Positions 4,834-8,428 of a stretch of DNA of 8,428 nucleotides are shown here, in pieces. The notes beneath the pieces are model-generated. The model searched no databases. It was not told where the DNA came from and saw nothing but the letters and a program-made list of their open reading frames with translations. The translations under genes and the position numbers were made by a program. Within the stretch, counting starts at the first letter, position 1; every line of letters begins with the position of its first letter. Origin of the DNA: Pseudomonadota bacterium (GTDB lineage Bacteria > Myxococcota > Myxococcia > Myxococcales > Myxococcaceae). The stretch lies in assembly GCA_023424585.1 (NCBI GenBank), contig JAFADT010000874.1, positions 1-8,428 of the forward strand, read 5' to 3'.

Positions 4834-6546
4834 GTGTTCATCGATTTCGAAGGCATTGACGGCAGCGGCAAGACGACGCTGTCCAACCTGCTCGCGGCCC
4901 GGCTGAAGCGGCTGGGCTACAAGGTCGCGCACGCGCGCGAGGGAGGCGAGCTGCAGTCGCCCACCGCGCGGCGCATCCGCGACCTGACGCGCGACGCGAA
5001 GCTCCTGGAGATGGGCCCGCGCGCGGAGTTCTTCCTCAACCTGGCCCGCGACGCGCAGCAGTTGGAGGAGGTCATCGCGCCCGCGCTGAAGCGCGGCGAG
5101 GTGTGCATTTCCGACCGTTATCTCTACTCGCAGCTCGCGCTGACGGGCGGCGGAAGGGGCCTGGAGGAGGAGCAGCTCCTGCCCGCGTGCGAGCTGGCGT
5201 CGCAGGGGCTGTGGCCGGACCTGGTCATCCTGGTGGACGTCGACCCCGACCTCGCGCGGCTGCGCAAGCGGCTGGGCAAGGTGCAGAGCGGCAAGGTGAA
5301 CGACGCGGACAGCCGCAAGGGCCTGGTGGGCGCGGGGCTGGCGGTGCGCGTGCGCGAGGCGTTCCTGGCGCAGGCCCGGAAGAATCCGGCGCGGTGGCTC
5401 ATCCTGGAGAACAATGATCAGCCGCTGCGAGTGCTGGAGCAGCGCCTGGTGGAGGCCGTGGTGGCGCGGCTGGAGGGGCGCGAGCAGCCGGTGCAGCGAC
5501 TGGTCCCCGCCTCCACGCCACCGAAGCCGGGCGTGGCGTCGGTGGATGACGTGGAGGAGCGCTTCTTCCAGGCGGTGGACGGCCTGGAGGCGCGCGAGCC
5601 ACAGCTTGCGGCGTGGCTGCTCAACGGCATCCCGGGCCTGCCCGCGCACCAGCGCCGGGTGGCGTACGCGGAGCGGCTGCCGGGGCTGGTAGCACGGAGC
5701 CTGAACGGCCTGGATGACGACACGGCGTGGACGCTGCGCGAGGTGCTGGCGGCGAGCGTGCCGGTGGACGTGGCGGAGGGTCTGGGGTTCGTCTCGTCGC
5801 CGCGCTCGCACGCGCTGAGGCAGCGGCTGTACGCGCAGGGGCCGGCGGCGGTGCTGGAGGGGCTCAAGCGCCAGGACTCGCCGGAAGCGTGGGCGCTGCG
5901 CGAGCGGGGCCTGAAGGACGGACACCTGGCGGCGGTGCTGCTGGGCCTGGTGGGTGTGGATGGTGAGGAGTCCTGGGTGGTCCGCGAGGCGGGCATGCGG
6001 CGCAAGCTGTACCCGGAGGTGGCGCGCAGCCTGGGAGGCCTGGCCACGGAGCGCGCGGAGGCGCTGCGTGAGGCGCTGATCCCGCACGACCGGCTGGCGG
6101 TGCTGAAGAGCACTACGGGGCTGGAGACGCCGGTGGCGGTGGGGCTGCGTGAGCAGTTGGAGAAGGGAGCCCTGAAGCTGGTGCTGCGCTCGCTGACGGG
6201 CGTGGACACGCCGCGGGCCTGGGCGATGCGTGAGCGGGGTGCGCAGTCCACCAAGGAGGCGCTGGACTCGGTGGACGGGATGGACTCGCCGAGCGCGTGG
6301 AAGCTGCGGGCCGCCGCGGCGCGCCGGTGGCCGGCGACGGTGGTGTCGTCGATGAAGGGGCTGCCGCTGGTGGCGGAGACGCGGGCGCTGTTGGATCGCA
6401 TCCTGGAGGAGCAGGCCGGGAAGCTGCCGGTGCTGCGCAACGCGTACGCGGTGGTGGCGCACGCGCGGGCGCTGGAGCAGGCGCAGCGGCCGGCACGCGC
6501 CCTGGCGGAGACGCTGGGAGTGGACGCCGGGCGGCAGGAGGCGTGA
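4834..6546 (+). CDS. Thymidylate-kinase-like P-loop domain fused to 27-residue repeat domain
   Basis: The protein has 570 residues. Residues 1-215 resemble a TMP kinase: FEGIDGSGKTT (5-15, Walker A), DRY (94-96), GGGRGL (105-110), a basic lid region (141-165), and an ILENND strand near 190. Bacterial TMP kinases are about 210 residues, so the remaining ~355 are an extra domain. From about 244, and clearly from 286 to 529, a repeat recurs every 26-28 residues with pattern V-x-x-S-L-x-G-[LV]-D-[ST]-P-x-A-W-x-L-R-E. Active-site deviations: REGG replaces REPGG; ARDAQQ (71-76) replaces the usual ADRAQH; Leu103 stands where TMP kinases carry a thymine-contacting Tyr. So it may bind another substrate and is probably not the housekeeping tmk. 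GTG start at 4834, 6 bp after the polymerase stop, with a G-run upstream. The domain and position suggest a nucleotide- or phosphate-handling partner of the polymerase; the repeats may be a protein-binding scaffold. Fold firm, function unknown. Confidence 0.87.
   Translation: MFIDFEGIDGSGKTTLSNLLAARLKRLGYKVAHAREGGELQSPTARRIRDLTRDAKLLEMGPRAEFFLNLARDAQQLEEVIAPALKRGEVCISDRYLYSQLALTGGGRGLEEEQLLPACELASQGLWPDLVILVDVDPDLARLRKRLGKVQSGKVNDADSRKGLVGAGLAVRVREAFLAQARKNPARWLILENNDQPLRVLEQRLVEAVVARLEGREQPVQRLVPASTPPKPGVASVDDVEERFFQAVDGLEAREPQLAAWLLNGIPGLPAHQRRVAYAERLPGLVARSLNGLDDDTAWTLREVLAASVPVDVAEGLGFVSSPRSHALRQRLYAQGPAAVLEGLKRQDSPEAWALRERGLKDGHLAAVLLGLVGVDGEESWVVREAGMRRKLYPEVARSLGGLATERAEALREALIPHDRLAVLKSTTGLETPVAVGLREQLEKGALKLVLRSLTGVDTPRAWAMRERGAQSTKEALDSVDGMDSPSAWKLRAAAARRWPATVVSSMKGLPLVAETRALLDRILEEQAGKLPVLRNAYAVVAHARALEQAQRPARALAETLGVDAGRQEA
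5689..6420 (+). repeat. Coding repeats: about nine 27-residue units in the TMPK-like protein
   Basis: Units begin at protein residues 286, 313, 340, 368, 396, 423, 450, 476 and 503 (spacing 26-28). The clearest are those at 286, 340, 450 and 476, sharing S/G-L-x-G, D-S/T-P (DDD at 286), A-W and L-R. A partial copy begins near 259 (LLNGIPG) and another near 244. DNA identity between units is low, so they are old protein repeats rather than recent duplications. The pattern suggests two short helices per unit, stacking like a HEAT-type solenoid but shorter than HEAT, ankyrin or PPR units. I do not recognise a named family. Confidence 0.75.
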
Positions 6547-6551
6547 CGCCC

Positions 6552-7262
6552 ATGGAGGGTCCGTTCGGAGCGCTGTTCCAGGACGTGGAGCAGGAGCTGT
6601 CGGCGCTGTCGATGGGGTCCATCCTCCCCCGGCTGGTGGCGGCGGCGCTGATTGGGGCGCTGTTGTCGTCGAGGCCGTGGCGGATGGTAACGGGCAAGCC
6701 GCTGCCGAAGGTGGAGATGGTGCAGGCGCAGATTCTGCTCTGCGCGGCGGCGGCGGTGATCACGGCGGTGATCGGCAACAGCGTGGCGAAGGCCTTCGGG
6801 CTGGTGGGCCTGGGCGGGTTCGTGCGGTTCCGCTCGGGGCTGAAGGACCCGAGGGACGCGGCCATCCTGTTCCTGGTGATTGGCCTGGGCATGGCGTGCG
6901 GCCACGGGAACCTGGTGCTGGCGTGCGTGGGCACGGGGTTCGTGGCGGCGCTGCTCTTCGTGCTGGACCTGTTCGAGAAGAAGGCCGTGGCGACGAAGGA
7001 CGCGAAGCAGCGGCTGGTGGTGTCCGCGCAGGCGGACGACCTGGTGCGCGCGGAGGCCACGCTGAGGGCGGCGCTGGGGGAGCGCAACGTGCTGGTGAAG
7101 AGCTGCGCGATGGACTTCTCCGCGCGGCGGGTGGAGCTGGAAGTCGAGGAGCCGGAGCCAGGAAGCCTGGCGGCGGCGTTGGGGCGGACGGCAGGGGCGC
7201 CCCTGCGGGGCCTGCGGTGGACGGCGGTGAGCGCGAAGGGCGCGCGGGAGGAAATGGCATGA
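6552..7262 (+). CDS. DUF4956 integral membrane protein
   Basis: Inner-membrane protein of 236 residues. Predicted TM helices at about 23-40, 57-77, 101-116 and 118-139; then a soluble domain of about 95 residues (145-236). The DUF4956 signature is clear between helices: AFGLVGLGGFVRFRSGLKDPRD (81-102 region), with the RFR and KDPRD cores intact, followed by GLGMACGHGN. The biochemical role of DUF4956 is unknown; it recurs beside VTC-domain polymerases, which suggests that it anchors the polymerase or passes polyphosphate across the membrane, much as the TM part of yeast VTC does (inference). ATG 6552 is chosen because AGGAGG (6536-6541) lies 10 nt upstream; the in-frame GTG 6543 overlapping the previous stop is too near that site. 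It overlaps the next gene by 4 bp (ATGA). Confidence 0.88.
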   Translation: MEGPFGALFQDVEQELSALSMGSILPRLVAAALIGALLSSRPWRMVTGKPLPKVEMVQAQILLCAAAAVITAVIGNSVAKAFGLVGLGGFVRFRSGLKDPRDAAILFLVIGLGMACGHGNLVLACVGTGFVAALLFVLDLFEKKAVATKDAKQRLVVSAQADDLVRAEATLRAALGERNVLVKSCAMDFSARRVELEVEEPEPGSLAAALGRTAGAPLRGLRWTAVSAKGAREEMA

Positions 7263-8071
7263 AGTTCAGGAAGCTGGCGGTGCTGTTCACGGCGTGCGGA
7301 GCGTTCGCCGCCTGTGGTGGCGGCGGAGGCAGTCTGCCGACGGGGAATGATCCGGGAGCCCCCACGACGAACCCGGACGGCACGGTGGACCTGCCGGGCA
7401 ACGCGGTGGATCCGGACGGCACGGGCGGCGGCACGAAGCCGGATCAAGAGACGGAGCTAACGACGCTCTGGCCGCTGACGGCGGGCTCCACGTGGACCTA
7501 CCGCATCACCGACGACGTGGAAGGCGTCTTCAACAAGGTGGTGACGGTGCAGGGCCCGGAGACGGTGCCGGACACGACGATGACGGCAGTCAAGGTCCAC
7601 AGCCGGCAGGACCGCACGAAGTCGGGCACGGTCTACGAGGAGAACTCCTGGCAACTGGAGCTGACGAACGGCCTGGTGGTGCGCCTGCGCGAGGAGGACG
7701 TCCTGGACGGCCTGCCCTCGAAGGCGACGACCTGGTCCCCGGCGATGATGAAGTCCCTGGCGACGACACCTGCGTCCGTGCCCTGGGAGCACCAGGACCA
7801 GGTGCGTGAGCTGATCACCTACGCGGCGGGCGGAACGGAGGGCAAGGACCCGAAGTACGTCTGGAAGGTGCTGGAGAAGGACGTCACGGTGACGACGCCC
7901 GCGGGCACCTTCACCAATGCCATCAAGGTCCAGCGCGACAAGCTGAACAAGAGCGGCGAGGTGAAGGAGGAGAAGCAGCGCCGGTACTGGCTGGTCCCCG
8001 GCGTGGGCAAGGTCCGCGAGGAAGGGGAACGCCTGGAGGAACTGGTGTCCTACGACGTGAAGAAGCCGTAG
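7259..8071 (+). CDS. Secreted lipoprotein, last gene of the polyphosphate operon
   Basis: The protein has 270 residues; no named family recognised. The N-terminus has KFRK, a hydrophobic core and a lipobox-like FAAC with Cys19 followed by five Gly; Cys13 (FTAC) is a less likely lipidation site. Residues 20-65 are a Gly/Pro/Asp linker with NPDGT and DPDGT repeats. From about 68 a soluble domain follows, opening with LWPLTAGSTWTYRITD, with a VTTPAGTFTNAIKVQRD segment (211-227) and ending in YWLVPGVGKVREEGERLEE. That layout is typical of beta-rich envelope lipoproteins of unknown role, somewhat like DUF3108-type proteins. ATG 7259 overlaps the DUF4956 stop (ATGA), with GGGAGGA (7246-7252) 6 nt upstream, so the two are translationally coupled. 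Possible jobs: assembling the porin, or binding the polymer at the envelope; both are guesses. Outer-membrane retention is likely, as the residue after Cys is Gly, not Asp. Confidence 0.83.
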   Translation: MKFRKLAVLFTACGAFAACGGGGGSLPTGNDPGAPTTNPDGTVDLPGNAVDPDGTGGGTKPDQETELTTLWPLTAGSTWTYRITDDVEGVFNKVVTVQGPETVPDTTMTAVKVHSRQDRTKSGTVYEENSWQLELTNGLVVRLREEDVLDGLPSKATTWSPAMMKSLATTPASVPWEHQDQVRELITYAAGGTEGKDPKYVWKVLEKDVTVTTPAGTFTNAIKVQRDKLNKSGEVKEEKQRRYWLVPGVGKVREEGERLEELVSYDVKKP

Positions 8072-8097
8072 GCCGCTGATTCATCTGGATGGGATTG

Positions 8098-8136
8098 AGG
8101 CCCGGGTTGGCGCGAGGGATGCGCTGACCCGGGCTT
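8098..8136. terminator. 16-bp hairpin between convergent genes (bidirectional terminator)
   Basis: Bases 8098-8113 pair with 8121-8136 (16 bp, three G:U) around a 7-base loop. The core GCCCGGGT/ACCCGGGC (8100-8107, 8127-8134) is perfect and continues through GCGC/GCGC (8110-8113, 8121-8124). It begins 27 bp after the lipoprotein stop and ends 2 bp before the stop of the convergent TPR gene. U-runs are weak on both sides. Best read as the shared transcription end of the two convergent units. Confidence 0.65.
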
Positions 8137-8137
8137 G

Positions 8138-8428
8138 TCATTTCAGTGCATCCAACGAAATGTGGCCCTCCAACGCATCCAGTAAATCCTCATCCCCCGA
8201 CTCAACAGCCAATCGCCCACAGGCAAGAAAACTCTCCCGAGCCAAATCCGACTTCCCCAACATCTCATACGCCAATCCACGATTATAATAATAAGCCCCA
8301 CAACTACAATCAAGCTCTATAGCCCGATCAAAGTCAGCAATAGCATTTTTCGCATCTCCCGCTACCGTCCGAGCCCAACCGCGAAGCGAGTACAACCTCG
8401 CATCATGTGGCGCCAGCCTCAACTCACC
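8138..8428 (-). CDS. TPR-repeat protein, 3' fragment (start beyond window edge), low GC
   Basis: The C-terminal 96 residues are visible; the frame is open to the right edge, and the TTG at 8422 reads as an internal Leu of a repeat helix (GELRLAP), so the gene begins outside. Two tetratricopeptide repeats: DARLYSLRGWARTVAGD then AIADFDRAIELD, followed by AYYYNRGLAYEMLGKSDLARESF, with the W/L/G/Y/A/P-type TPR positions. The final 25 residues are acidic (SGDEDLLDALEG). TPRs bind partner proteins; no specific role can be given. Base composition is unlike its neighbours: about 51% GC counted over 8161-8400, AT-ending codons, and a TAT-TAT-TAT-AAT run. This suggests recent acquisition. Convergent with the operon. 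Confidence 0.85.
   Translation of the reverse strand, partial: GELRLAPHDARLYSLRGWARTVAGDAKNAIADFDRAIELDCSCGAYYYNRGLAYEMLGKSDLARESFLACGRLAVESGDEDLLDALEGHISLDALK

Noticed and set aside
4834..5478. Calling the P-loop domain the housekeeping thymidylate kinase tmk
   Set aside because: Extra 355-residue domain, operon context and changed thymine-site residues argue against it, so no gene symbol was given.
4618..6905. Minus-strand frames of 614 and 495 codons opposite the TMPK-repeat gene
   Set aside because: Composition (His/Gln/Arg or Ser/Arg rich) and lack of any motif mark them as antisense shadows of a clear coding gene.

Overview
The window looks like chromosomal DNA from a myxobacterium (Myxococcota, Corallococcus/Myxococcus-like). 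This is inferred from very high GC with strong G/C third-position bias, a Hanks-type Ser/Thr kinase with an HRDISPQN catalytic loop and a long disordered tail, and a good sigma-54 (-24/-12) promoter. No database search was possible, so the taxon is a judgement.

Layout. The left arm is a divergent pair separated by 72 bp. On the minus strand is the N-terminal 493 residues of a Ser/Thr protein kinase, which runs off the left edge (1-1481). On the plus strand is a single-pass membrane protein with a secreted beta-sandwich-like domain and an Ala/Pro/Glu tail built from ten 10-residue repeats (1554-2591). A 224-bp intergenic region follows. It holds a hairpin that may end the preceding gene, an 11-bp-phased direct repeat with an overlapping dyad, and a sigma-54 promoter (2740-2755).

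The centre is a tight five-gene plus-strand operon with gaps of 8, 6, 5 and -4 bp: (1) an outer-membrane porin resembling the phosphate-selective OprO/OprP family, (2) a VTC-type polyphosphate polymerase domain protein of the CYTH/triphosphate tunnel superfamily, (3) a thymidylate-kinase-like P-loop domain fused to about nine copies of a 27-residue helical-looking repeat, (4) a DUF4956 membrane protein, and (5) a secreted lipoprotein. A 16-bp hairpin (8098-8136) ends the operon.

How they may work together (inference): the porin lets phosphate or anions through the outer membrane, the VTC enzyme polymerises the gamma-phosphate of ATP into polyphosphate, the DUF4956 protein is its membrane partner, the P-loop/repeat protein supplies or senses nucleotides or acts as a scaffold, and the lipoprotein works in the envelope. 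VTC plus DUF4956 is a recurring pairing. The kinase-repeat fusion, the porin and the sigma-54 control make this version notable, and it is the best candidate here for an undescribed system.

The right edge has the 3' part of a convergent TPR gene (8138-8428, minus). It is strikingly AT-richer than everything else (about 51% GC by hand count over 8161-8400), suggesting acquired DNA beginning just past the operon terminator.
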